Origin: Blautia sp. An249
Lineage (GTDB): Bacteria; Bacillota; Clostridia; Lachnospirales; Lachnospiraceae
Assembly (NCBI RefSeq): GCF_002159835.1
Contig: NZ_NFJL01000006.1
Coordinates: 62,001-126,000, forward strand
DNA: 64,000 nt
Reading direction: 5' to 3'
The notes under the pieces are model-generated. The model made no database searches, had not been told where the DNA came from, and saw nothing but the letters and a program-made list of their open reading frames with translations. Shown one piece after another: positions 7,935 to 15,296 of this stretch. Position 1 is the first letter of the stretch; each line of letters starts with the position of its first letter. Position numbers and translations under genes: made by a program.

Positions 7935-8991
7935 TTCAAAAAGATTTGATATATTAAGAACTATATTATCCGTATTAATTGCGCTTGCCATCTCCTTTGG
8001 AATTATTTTTCTGGTAAGTGAGGAACCGGTAAACGCAATTACCAATCTGCTGATAGGGCCTCTGAAAAGTAAGAGAAGTCTGGGAAACGTGGTAGAATCC
8101 ATGATTCCTCTGATTTTCACAGGAACGGGCGTATGTATTATGTTTTCTGCCAATCAGATTAACCTGGCAGGAGAAGGTGCGTTCCATGTGGGAGGTCTGT
8201 TTGCCACCTGTATTGCCATTAAGCTGGCAGCCCCGTTTATTTCTCCGGTGACAGCTCTGTTATGTGCGGGACTGGCGGGCGCTGTATTTACAGCGATTCC
8301 GGCGATTATGAAGATTACCACAACGGCAAGCGAGCTGGTATCTTCGCTGATGATTAACTATATTGCTCTGTATTTCGGAAACTATATGCTGAATAATGTA
8401 ATCGGCGATCCGGATGCAAGCGCAGCTTCTTACAAATTACTGGAAGTTTCTAAATTGGTGAAAATAGTACCGGGAACCAGAATTCACTTCGGTTTGATTA
8501 TCGCCATTGGAGTGGCAGTGCTTGGATATTGGTTCCTGTACCGTACCAAAGCAGGATATGAACTGCGTCTGACAGGTGAGAATGAAGAGTTTGCCCGTTA
8601 TTCAGGAATCAACATTGTGAAAGTTATTATCGTTTCCCAGCTTCTGGGCGGTTTTGTGGCCGGCCTTGGCGGCGGTGTGGAAATGCTGAGTCCCATTTAC
8701 TCCAGATTTACCTGGACTTCTCTTATGGGATACGGATGGGATGCGATTATTATCTGTACTCTGTCCAAAAAGAATCCGCTGTATACGCCGTTTGCAGCTT
8801 TATTCCTGGCGTATTTAAGAACCGGCGCCTCCATTATGGCCCGCCGGACAGATGTTACTCTGGAAATTGTGCAGATTACGCAGGGTATTATTATTCTGCT
8901 GGTAGTGGCAGAGCAGTTCCTGAGTAAGTATAAACATAAGATTATTGCAAAAGAGGCGAAAGCAGCTCTTAAAGACGAGGAGGTGGCATAA
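7927..8991 (+). CDS. Nucleoside ABC transporter permease 1 (BPD_transp_2)
   Basis: A 354-residue inner-membrane permease of the branched-chain amino acid/ribose/nucleoside permease family (PF02653), equivalent to YufP/NupC-type subunits. It has about ten hydrophobic segments. The LAGEGAFHVGG block and the cytoplasmic loop TGENEEFARYSGI, which contacts the ATPase, are characteristic. It forms a heterodimeric channel with the permease encoded immediately downstream. The start ATG lies within the last codons of the ATPase gene. The C-terminal tail is charged and lysine-rich. Nucleoside specificity is inferred from the associated BMP protein and nucleoside hydrolase. Confidence 0.92.
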   Translation: MISSKRFDILRTILSVLIALAISFGIIFLVSEEPVNAITNLLIGPLKSKRSLGNVVESMIPLIFTGTGVCIMFSANQINLAGEGAFHVGGLFATCIAIKLAAPFISPVTALLCAGLAGAVFTAIPAIMKITTTASELVSSLMINYIALYFGNYMLNNVIGDPDASAASYKLLEVSKLVKIVPGTRIHFGLIIAIGVAVLGYWFLYRTKAGYELRLTGENEEFARYSGINIVKVIIVSQLLGGFVAGLGGGVEMLSPIYSRFTWTSLMGYGWDAIIICTLSKKNPLYTPFAALFLAYLRTGASIMARRTDVTLEIVQITQGIIILLVVAEQFLSKYKHKIIAKEAKAALKDEEVA

Positions 8992-8993
8992 GT

Positions 8994-9914
8994 ATGTGGA
9001 GTGCAATTTTATCCCCTGATTTTTTCAGCACGATTTTAAGATCAACAACTCCGATTCTGTTTGCCACTCTTGCATCGTCGATTGCATCCAAATCGGGAAT
9101 TACCAATATGGCGCTGGAAGGAATCATGCTTTTTTCCGCTTTGTTTGGAGTTATCTTTTCCTCTTTAACGTCAAGCGCATGGATGGGTCTGATTATCACC
9201 ATGGTAATCGGCGGTCTGATTGGCCTGATTCTGGCATTCTTCGTTTTAAATTTAAAGACCGATGAAATTCTGGCGGCAATTGCCATTAACCTGACGGCTA
9301 CAGGCGGAACGGTTTTGATTATGGTTGCTTTTTCCGGCGACCGCGGAGTTTCCTCCTCCATTAAAAGTATCTCTGCGCCGGAAGTGGTGATACCCTTAGT
9401 AAAAGACATTCCGTTTCTGGGAGAAGTGCTTTCCGGACAGAATATTCTGACCTGGATTGCGATTATAGCGGTCATCCTGCTTCATCTGTTCCTGTATAAG
9501 ACGCCTCTGGGACTGGCAATCCGGGCCGTAGGAGAAAATAAGGATGCGGCAGAATCAGTTGGGATCAGTTCCAGAAAGATCCAGTATATTGCCCTGGTTC
9601 TCAGCGGCGTGCTGGCTTCCATGGGAGGCTTCTTCCTTTCCGGCGGATATATGAATATGTTTACAAAAGATATGTCCGGAGGCCGTGGTTTCATTGCGCT
9701 GGCTGCTGCCAGCATGGGAGGCAATACGCCGGTGGGAAGTCTGCTGGTGTCTCTGCTGTTTGGTATTGCCCAGGCATTTGCCAATATTATGCAGCTGACC
9801 TCTATGATACCTTACGAAATTGTCCTGATGGTGCCTTATCTGGCAACCCTTGTGGGACTTGCAATATTCTATTACGGCCAGAAAAAGAAAAAGGAGCGTT
9901 TAAGTGGAAAATAG
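8994..9914 (+). CDS. Nucleoside ABC transporter permease 2 (BPD_transp_2)
   Basis: A 306-residue membrane permease, the second channel subunit (YufQ/NupQ-like). Family blocks visible are SKSGITNMALEGIML near the N-terminus, the RAVGENKDAAESVGI coupling loop for the ATPase, and the GGRGFIALAAASMGG segment in the C-terminal half. It begins 3 bases after the first permease with a strong GAGGAGGTG ribosome binding site embedded in the end of that gene. The final codons overlap the GTG start of the nucleoside hydrolase by 11 bases, so uptake and hydrolysis are translationally linked. Confidence 0.92.
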   Translation: MWSAILSPDFFSTILRSTTPILFATLASSIASKSGITNMALEGIMLFSALFGVIFSSLTSSAWMGLIITMVIGGLIGLILAFFVLNLKTDEILAAIAINLTATGGTVLIMVAFSGDRGVSSSIKSISAPEVVIPLVKDIPFLGEVLSGQNILTWIAIIAVILLHLFLYKTPLGLAIRAVGENKDAAESVGISSRKIQYIALVLSGVLASMGGFFLSGGYMNMFTKDMSGGRGFIALAAASMGGNTPVGSLLVSLLFGIAQAFANIMQLTSMIPYEIVLMVPYLATLVGLAIFYYGQKKKKERLSGK

Positions 9915-10866
9915 AAGAAAAATTATTATGGATTGTGATCCGGGAATTGACGATGCGATTGCCCTGTGTCTGGCGGCCGCTCATCCGGAAGCCTTTGAAC
10001 TGCTGGCAATTACCACAGTAACCGGAAATCAGTCCATAGAGAAAATAACGGCAAACGCCAGAAATCTGGCGGAATTTTACAGACTGGATGTCCCGGTGGC
10101 AAAAGGTTCTCCCGTGCCTCTTCTGCGCAGTCCTCTTCCCGCAGCAGACGTTCATGGAAAGAACGGGCTGGGAGAAGTGGAGCTGCCACAGGCCAAAAAG
10201 GAACTGGTTTCTGAAAATGCCGTGGCATTTATGCGGGATCTGATTATGAATCTTCCGGAGGGAGAAAAGGTAACTTTGGTACCCACAGGCCCTCTGACCA
10301 ATATCGCTTTATTGTTCCGTGTATTTCCCGAGGTGAAGGAACGGATTGAGGAAGTGGTGCTCATGGGAGGCAGCGCTTCTTACGGAAATGTAACGCCTAC
10401 GGCAGAGTTTAATATTTATGAAGATCCGGAGGCGGCGCAGATTGTTTATAACGAGGGAGTTCCCACAGTCATGTGCGGACTGGATGTAACCAGGAAATGC
10501 GGATTGACCAGAAACCAGATTGCCAAGCTTGCCCAGAGCAAGGGAGAGGTTTCCAGACGGATCGGAGATATGCTGGGCTTCTATCTGGAGGGAAAATCTT
10601 ATAAACATGCGCCCATGTGTGCCATTCACGATGCAGTAACCTTTATGTATCTGCTTCATCCGGAACTCTTTAAAGGAGAGAGAATGCCGGTTACCGTGGA
10701 GTGCAGCGGCGGCGTCAACCGGGGAATGACCATCTGCGACCGGAGATGGTGGCTTTACGATAAGGAAGACTGTCCGGTCTGTGTTCTGCTGGACGCAGAT
10801 GAACTGAAATTCCAGGAATATATGATAGAAGCCATTTATGAGATGGATGAAAGATTAAAAAGTTAA
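9904..10866 (+). CDS. Inosine/uridine-preferring nucleoside hydrolase family protein
   Basis: A 320-residue cytosolic enzyme of the nucleoside hydrolase family, which splits N-ribosides into free base and ribose using a Ca2+ bound by an aspartate cluster. The hallmark DCDPGIDDA is at residues 10-18, and the catalytic/metal blocks VPTGPLTNIALL, MGGSASYGNVTPTAEFNI and HDAVTF follow in the expected order. The GTG start overlaps the preceding permease gene, so the product should act on what the transporter imports. Base preference (purine or pyrimidine) cannot be read from the sequence. It closes the operon, followed by a strong terminator. Confidence 0.94.
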   Translation: MENRRKIIMDCDPGIDDAIALCLAAAHPEAFELLAITTVTGNQSIEKITANARNLAEFYRLDVPVAKGSPVPLLRSPLPAADVHGKNGLGEVELPQAKKELVSENAVAFMRDLIMNLPEGEKVTLVPTGPLTNIALLFRVFPEVKERIEEVVLMGGSASYGNVTPTAEFNIYEDPEAAQIVYNEGVPTVMCGLDVTRKCGLTRNQIAKLAQSKGEVSRRIGDMLGFYLEGKSYKHAPMCAIHDAVTFMYLLHPELFKGERMPVTVECSGGVNRGMTICDRRWWLYDKEDCPVCVLLDADELKFQEYMIEAIYEMDERLKS

Positions 10867-10869
10867 AAG

Positions 10870-10921
10870 AAACTTCCGTATGAGACAACAGGCTTTGTCC
10901 TGTTCCATACGGAAGTTTTTA
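10870..10921 (+). terminator. Rho-independent terminator of the nucleoside operon
   Basis: A 13-base perfect stem (10870-10882 with 10906-10918) with a second inner stem is followed by a T run, starting 3 bases after the nucleoside hydrolase stop. Confidence 0.92.
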
Positions 10922-10999
10922 TGTAAAAGGATTAAGGTGTCAAAAGCCTCTCTTTTTTTCTATACTTGGCAAAAGGCACAAAATATCCTTCCGCGCGAA

Positions 11000-11091
11000 G
11001 CGCACAAAAACACTCCGATGAGCCTCCGAAACCGGAAATCGCGTTCAGCAAAGGCTTCCACGATTCCCTGAGTCTCATCTCCATTGTGCGC
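11000..11091. other. Nested-palindrome intergenic element
   Basis: Three nested inverted-repeat pairs occupy the gap: GCGCACAA (11000-11007) with TTGTGCGC (11084-11091), GATGAG (11017-11022) with CTCATC (11074-11079), and GGAAATCG (11034-11041) with CGATTCC (11061-11067). No coding sequence is supported. It could be a small mobile palindromic element or a structured RNA. Confidence 0.45.
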
Positions 11092-11139
11092 AAAGTCAAA
11101 TTCTTTTAAACTGTAATATACAAACTTTCCTATAATATA

Positions 11140-11179
11140 AACGTTCCGCTATGGATGCGGCCAGATGCATATGGAATTT
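11140..11179 (+). repeat. Dispersed repeat, short copy (also at 17039)
   Basis: About 38 bases match 17039-17079 with only a few differences, including the block from GCTATGGATGCG through CCAGATGCATATGGAATTT. It abuts the 3' end of the sugar kinase gene, whose TAA stop is at 11178-11180, so the end of that gene lies at the repeat boundary. Confidence 0.65.
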
Positions 11180-12083
11180 AATTCTGCGGAAACAGTTTTC
11201 CGAAAGCCTCGTCGGAAAGGAGGGCGCCTTCGGTTTCCACTACTGCGGAGGAAACCCGGTTTGCTTTCCCAAGAGCGGTCTCCAGATCGTCGCCCTGTTT
11301 CAGGCAGGCGATCAGACTTCCGATATGGGCGTCTCCGGCGCCGATGGTATCTGCCTGTCTGGCTCTGACGGAGGGAATGTAAGCTTCTTTTTGTCCGTCA
11401 AAATAGTAACAGCCTTTTTCTCCCAGGGTAATTACCACCAGATTGGAAGTTTTTTCGTACAGCCAACGGGCCGCTTCCTCTACATGTTCCATGCCGCTTG
11501 CTTCTTCTGCCTCCCGGCGGTTCAGATGGAGAATGGGTGAGAGGGAAAGAAGACGTTGAATTTTACGGGGTTCGATTTTTGTAAACCGGGGACCCGGGGC
11601 AAAATAAACGGTAAGCTGTGGATTCTCACAGAGAAAGTCAATAATTACGTCGCCGGTTACCTCCTCGATTTCCAGGCCGCACAGATAAACCGAATCAATC
11701 TGTGACAGATCCAGAAGGGAAAACCACTCCTTTTGAAACAGGTATTCTGCTCCGTGGTAACAGACGAAGGTACGTTCTCCGGTGGTCTCCACAAAACAGT
11801 AACAGCAGCCGTTTTCCTGCTGCGGAGTGGGTATGGGAGAGACGATTTGCCGCTTCCTTAACTCTTCCCGGACAAAGTTTCCGTAGACGCCGGTTCCAAC
11901 CGGGGAGAATAAAAGGTAGGGCGCCTGAAAATGGCGGATAGAATCGGAGACATTATAGGCGCATCCGCCCAGGGAAAGCTGCTGCTTTATTACATGGACG
12001 TCTTCTCCGGTACGGGGAAGACGGTTTTCCAGATTAATAACCACATCGGCAACGGCAGAACCGATGACTAAAACCTTTTTCAT
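11178..12083 (-). CDS. PfkB/ribokinase-family carbohydrate kinase
   Basis: A 301-residue cytosolic kinase of the PfkB superfamily. The N-terminal SLGGCAYNVSDSI segment is the substrate-binding GG motif and the C-terminal ADTIGAGDAHIG segment contains the catalytic aspartate and anion hole. Members phosphorylate ribose, deoxyribose, nucleosides, pseudouridine or 2-keto sugars. Next to a nucleoside uptake and hydrolysis operon, phosphorylation of ribose or of a nucleoside is the simplest role, but that is inference; the residues visible do not settle specificity. AGGAGT lies 7 bases upstream of the ATG. It converges on the nucleoside hydrolase operon and is transcribed separately. Confidence 0.87.
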   Translation of the reverse strand: MKKVLVIGSAVADVVINLENRLPRTGEDVHVIKQQLSLGGCAYNVSDSIRHFQAPYLLFSPVGTGVYGNFVREELRKRQIVSPIPTPQQENGCCYCFVETTGERTFVCYHGAEYLFQKEWFSLLDLSQIDSVYLCGLEIEEVTGDVIIDFLCENPQLTVYFAPGPRFTKIEPRKIQRLLSLSPILHLNRREAEEASGMEHVEEAARWLYEKTSNLVVITLGEKGCYYFDGQKEAYIPSVRARQADTIGAGDAHIGSLIACLKQGDDLETALGKANRVSSAVVETEGALLSDEAFGKLFPQN

Positions 12084-12118
12084 GGGAAAAACTCCTTTAT
12101 TTTCAGAATTGCTTTGAT

Positions 12119-12205
12119 GTAACAGTTCAGCTCATAGGTCTGCCCGATTGAAAAATCATGCGAGCATGATTTTCTCTCACGGACAGCCTATGGCTGAACT
12201 GTTAC
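12119..12205. repeat. Large palindromic element (long imperfect hairpin)
   Basis: Arms at 12119-12138 and 12187-12205 are nearly perfect reverse complements (GTAACAGTTCAGC with GCTGAACTGTTAC), continue inward with TCTGCCCG/CGGACAG, and enclose an inner hairpin AAATCATGC-GA-GCATGATTT. It fills the space between the divergent kinase and amidohydrolase genes and looks like a REP/MITE-like element; a shorter related stretch appears at about 48668-48685. Confidence 0.6.
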
Positions 12206-12234
12206 GCTGTTATGCTATCACAGATTGGCATGAC

Positions 12235-12263
12235 TGGCAATAGAAGGAGGGATATGGTATAAT
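12235..12263 (+). promoter_or_regulatory. Predicted promoter with extended -10 for the amidohydrolase gene
   Basis: TGGTATAAT at 12255-12263 is an extended -10; a weak TGGCAA lies at 12235-12240, 17 bases upstream of the hexamer. Confidence 0.6.
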
Positions 12264-12295
12264 AGCACTCAAAAAAGGGAACGGCAAAGGAAGGG

Positions 12296-13606
12296 ATGAG
12301 TATGAAGAAAAGTTATTTATTAAAAAATGCGAGAATACTGACAAAAGACGCCGAATGTATTTCCGGAAAGAACGTCTATATCAGCGATGGGAAGATTTTA
12401 AAAATTATGGACAGTACCTCCGATGACGGGAACATCAGGGCGGACGAAGAAATTGACTGTGGGAAATACTATATCAGTCCGGGAATTCCAAACCTTCATA
12501 CCCATACGGCGATGAATATTTTTAAGGGAATTGCGGAAGATGTAACAGCAGACGACTGGTTTAATGAAATGATCTGGCCTTATGAAAGCAAGATGACAGA
12601 TCAGGACATTTACGTGGGAACCAGGCTGGGAATTGCAGAGATGATTAATAATGGAGTAACGGTATTTGCCGATCACTATTTTGGAGAAGAACAGGTGCTG
12701 CGGGCGGTGAAAGAGACGGGAATCCGGGGCGATCTGGCGCCTACTCTATTTGGGGGTACGCCGGATTTTAAGGAACGTCTGGAAGAAGTTACCCGGTTTA
12801 TCAAAGAACACCGGGAAGATTCTAACCGGGTGGCATTTCACATGGGACCTCATGCCAACTATACCTGTCCGGCGCCTACGCTGGGAGAAATTGTGGATCG
12901 GGCGAAAGCTCTGGAGCTGCCTGTTCATCTTCATGTTTCCGAGGAAGATGTGCAGGTGGAGAAGGCCAGAGAGGAGACGGGGATGACGCCCTTTGGAATC
13001 CTCAATGAAGCAGGAGGTTTTGACTGTAAGGTCTTAATCGGCCACGGCCTCTGGGTAGAGGAAGAAGATCTGAAATTCTTAAAGGAGGATACCTGGTTCG
13101 CTTTCTGCCCCAAAACTTATTTAAAACTGGCCTCCGGGAAAGGGGGATTCTTCGATTATTACAGGCAGCTCAATTATGGATTCGGAACGGACGGAGCGGC
13201 CAGTTCCAACACCTTAAATCCTGTGGAGCAGGCAAGACTGTTTGCTCTTCTGGGTAAATTCTTCGACCGGGATTCTTCCACTCATACCATGCAGGAAATC
13301 TGGAGGCATCTGATGGAAGGCCACAAAGCATTCCCCTTCGGAACGGGAGAAGTAAAGGAAGGCGCTCCTGCAGATTTGGTTATCTGGGATTTAAACGGGC
13401 TGGATACCTTCCCGATCTATCATCCGGTTATTTCTATTTTATACAGCAGCAACAGCCAGAATGTGAAGTATACCATGGTGGACGGAGTATTTCTGAAATA
13501 TGACGGAAGGCTTATCATGGATGAAGAAGCGCTGAAAAATGAGGCTGCCGATCTACAGAAAGCCCTGATTGCCAGAGGGAAAGGAAAGGCAAAGGTAACG
13601 TATTAA
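12296..13606 (+). CDS. Amidohydrolase-family deaminase (SsnA/MTA-SAH-deaminase-like)
   Basis: A 436-residue metal-dependent hydrolase (PF01979). The metal-binding HTH is at residues 68-70 (NLHTHTAMN), followed by a histidine/glutamate block (HLHVSEED), a further histidine (IGHGLWV) and the aspartate block FGTDGAASSNTLN, typical of the TrzA/AtzB/SsnA subgroup that contains 5'-methylthioadenosine/S-adenosylhomocysteine, adenosine and guanine deaminases. It probably deaminates a purine derivative, which fits the adjacent nucleoside genes; the substrate is unproven. Two starts are possible: ATG 12296 and in-frame ATG 12302, both behind AAGGAAGGG; I keep the first. The following exonuclease gene starts 2 bases after its stop. 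Confidence 0.88.
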   Translation: MSMKKSYLLKNARILTKDAECISGKNVYISDGKILKIMDSTSDDGNIRADEEIDCGKYYISPGIPNLHTHTAMNIFKGIAEDVTADDWFNEMIWPYESKMTDQDIYVGTRLGIAEMINNGVTVFADHYFGEEQVLRAVKETGIRGDLAPTLFGGTPDFKERLEEVTRFIKEHREDSNRVAFHMGPHANYTCPAPTLGEIVDRAKALELPVHLHVSEEDVQVEKAREETGMTPFGILNEAGGFDCKVLIGHGLWVEEEDLKFLKEDTWFAFCPKTYLKLASGKGGFFDYYRQLNYGFGTDGAASSNTLNPVEQARLFALLGKFFDRDSSTHTMQEIWRHLMEGHKAFPFGTGEVKEGAPADLVIWDLNGLDTFPIYHPVISILYSSNSQNVKYTMVDGVFLKYDGRLIMDEEALKNEAADLQKALIARGKGKAKVTY

Positions 13607-13607
13607 A

Positions 13608-14561
13608 ATGCATTACATCGTTTTTGACCTGGAATGGAACCAGTGTCCGGAAGGAAAAGAGAAAGAAGAAAAGGGCCTGCCCTTTGAGATTGTTGAAATC
13701 GGGGCGGTGAAACTGGATGAAAATTTCCGGCTTGTGGATACCTTTCACACTATGGTAAAGCCGCAGGTATACCGGTGGATTCATGAGAAAACAAGAGAAG
13801 TGATTCATCTGGATTATAAGAACCTGCTGAACGGGCTTTTATTTCCCCGGGCTGTGACCGGGTTTCTGAAGTGGTGCGGGGAAGACAGGCGTTTCTGCAC
13901 CTGGGGAGATCTTGATCTTCTGGAGCTGCAGAGAAATATGAAGTACTATAATATCCTGGGACTGCTTCCGGGTCCGGTGATCTATTACGATGTACAAAAG
14001 CTGTTTGGAATTTACTGCGGGGAAAAAGAACCCCGCAGATCTTTGCAGTATGCCATGGAAACCATGGGAATTGAGTGCAAGATGACCCTTCATCGGGCGC
14101 TGGTGGATGCCTGGTATACCGGGGAAGTCATGAAACGGTTAAAGAATCAGATGGTACCGGAGAATTCGTCCATTGACGTCTATCAGAATCCCAAAAGGAA
14201 ACCAGAGGAGATTACGGTCTCTTACGGAAATAAGGTGAAGTTTATTTCCCGGGAATTTGCCTCCAAAGAGAGAGCCTTGAGGGAAAAGGGAATGTTAAAT
14301 GTGATTTGTCCCATATGTCAGAAACCGGTGAAGAAAAAGATTCGCTGGTTTGCAGTAAATGCCCGGAGGTATGTCTGTGTTTCCAGTTGTCCCCGGCATG
14401 GTCTGATGAAAGGGAAAATCCGTTTTAAGAGTACGGATGAAAAGAAGTATTATGTAATTAAGACCATTGAGCTTACAGATAAAAAAGAGGCGAAACGGAT
14501 TCAGGAGAAACAGGAGGTTCTTCGCCTGAAACGGAAAAAGAGAAAAGAAGCGAAAAAATAA
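13608..14561 (+). CDS. DEDDh 3'-5' exonuclease (ERI-1/KapD-like) with C-terminal Cys-containing region
   Basis: A 317-residue protein. Residues 1-180 form a DnaQ-like exonuclease domain: DLEWNQ (catalytic D7 and E9), the EIVEIGAV strand and the late LHRALVDAW block supplying the histidine and final aspartate of a DEDDh site. Family members trim RNA or DNA 3' ends. Beyond about residue 225 lies a lysine-rich segment with CPICQ and a later C-x5-C (VCVSSCPRHG), possibly a small zinc-binding module, ending in a very basic tail that could bind nucleic acid. It begins 2 bases after the amidohydrolase stop and is probably co-transcribed, without an evident functional link. Confidence 0.85.
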   Translation: MHYIVFDLEWNQCPEGKEKEEKGLPFEIVEIGAVKLDENFRLVDTFHTMVKPQVYRWIHEKTREVIHLDYKNLLNGLLFPRAVTGFLKWCGEDRRFCTWGDLDLLELQRNMKYYNILGLLPGPVIYYDVQKLFGIYCGEKEPRRSLQYAMETMGIECKMTLHRALVDAWYTGEVMKRLKNQMVPENSSIDVYQNPKRKPEEITVSYGNKVKFISREFASKERALREKGMLNVICPICQKPVKKKIRWFAVNARRYVCVSSCPRHGLMKGKIRFKSTDEKKYYVIKTIELTDKKEAKRIQEKQEVLRLKRKKRKEAKK

Positions 14562-14622
14562 AGTTAAGAATTTCAGTGTAATCCCCTGATTTACTTTTCA
14601 ATTTTGATTCTATTGAGTTGAT

Positions 14623-14658
14623 TTTGCATTGCAAATGACGTATATTATAAGTATAATA
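14623..14658 (+). promoter_or_regulatory. RelB-YafQ promoter with overlapping palindromes (probable autoregulatory operator)
   Basis: TTGCAA (14629-14634) and TATAAT (14652-14657) are 17 bases apart. Palindrome TTTGCA-T-TGCAAA covers the -35 (14623-14635), and TATTATA-AG-TATAATA (14643-14658) covers the -10. RelB-type antitoxins usually repress their own promoter, so these are good operator candidates. Confidence 0.65.
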
Positions 14659-14679
14659 AACTTGAAAGGGGATGAGACA

Positions 14680-14955
14680 ATGGCAGGTACTACAAATTTC
14701 AGTGTCCGCATGGACAGTGACATCAAAAAGAAATGTGAAGCTCTCTACGGCGAATTAGGTGTGAACCTTACTACTGCCATTAATGTTTTCCTGCGTCAGT
14801 CGCTGCGGGCAGGTGGTTTTCCTTTTGAAGTCAGGCTGGAACAGCCGAACAAGGAAACCATTGCTGCTATGTTAGAAGCAGAGCGGATTGCGCGTGATTC
14901 CAGTGTGAAACATTATTCTGATGTGGAAGAAGCGCTCAGGGAGCTGAAACAATGA
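14680..14955 (+). CDS. RelB/DinJ family antitoxin
   Basis: A 91-residue protein with an N-terminal ribbon-helix-helix domain (TNFSVRMDSDIKKKCEALYG, then NLTTAINVFLRQSL), as in RelB/DinJ. It should dimerise, bind its own promoter and neutralise the adjacent toxin through its C-terminal half, which ends in a conserved-type EALRELK tail. The ATG at 14680 follows AAAGGGGATG; an upstream in-frame start exists at 14629 but would lie within the promoter, so it is rejected. The stop overlaps the toxin start by 4 bases. Confidence 0.92.
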   Translation: MAGTTNFSVRMDSDIKKKCEALYGELGVNLTTAINVFLRQSLRAGGFPFEVRLEQPNKETIAAMLEAERIARDSSVKHYSDVEEALRELKQ

Positions 14956-15233
14956 AGCGTGATATTGTCTGGACGACAAAATTTAAAAAAGATTACAAAC
15001 TGGCAATGAAGCGTCACATGAATGTTGAACTGTTGGACGATATTATCCGGGCTTTGTCGCGAGGAGAAAAGTTACCAGAGAAAAATAAAGACCATGAATT
15101 AACCGGCGATTGGATAGGGCACAGGGAATGTCACATTCAACCGGACTGGCTGCTTATCTATCGTATTGAAGAAGATGTGTTGGTGCTTACGTTGATCCGT
15201 ACCGGGACGCACAGTGATTTGTTCAATAAATAA
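14952..15233 (+). CDS. yafQ: YafQ/RelE-superfamily mRNA interferase toxin
   Basis: A 93-residue toxin of the YafQ subgroup of RelE. YafQ cleaves mRNA on the ribosome. The recognisable elements are the N-terminal TTKFKKDYKLAMKR helix, the central KDHELTGDW segment, the HIQPDWLLIYRI strand and the C-terminal RTGTHSDLF block with the conserved histidine, aspartate and phenylalanine. All expected catalytic-region residues appear present, so the toxin is probably active. It is encoded 4 bases overlapping its antitoxin and followed by a hairpin at 15238-15273. Confidence 0.92.
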   Translation: MKRDIVWTTKFKKDYKLAMKRHMNVELLDDIIRALSRGEKLPEKNKDHELTGDWIGHRECHIQPDWLLIYRIEEDVLVLTLIRTGTHSDLFNK

Positions 15234-15237
15234 CAAG

Positions 15238-15273
15238 ATTGCCGCCGTATGGGGAAACCTGTACGGCGGCAAT
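15238..15273. terminator. Stem-loop between convergent toxin and carboxypeptidase genes
   Basis: A 12-base perfect stem (15238-15249 with 15262-15273), loop of 12. The following T content is modest, so it may terminate in either direction or simply protect 3' ends. Confidence 0.6.
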
Positions 15274-15296
15274 CCGTATTTCCGGCTTTTCAGCGG

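Noticed and set aside
10880-11071. Short open frame in the gap after the nucleoside hydrolase
   Set aside because: Begins within the terminator and runs through the nested palindromes; no ribosome binding site.
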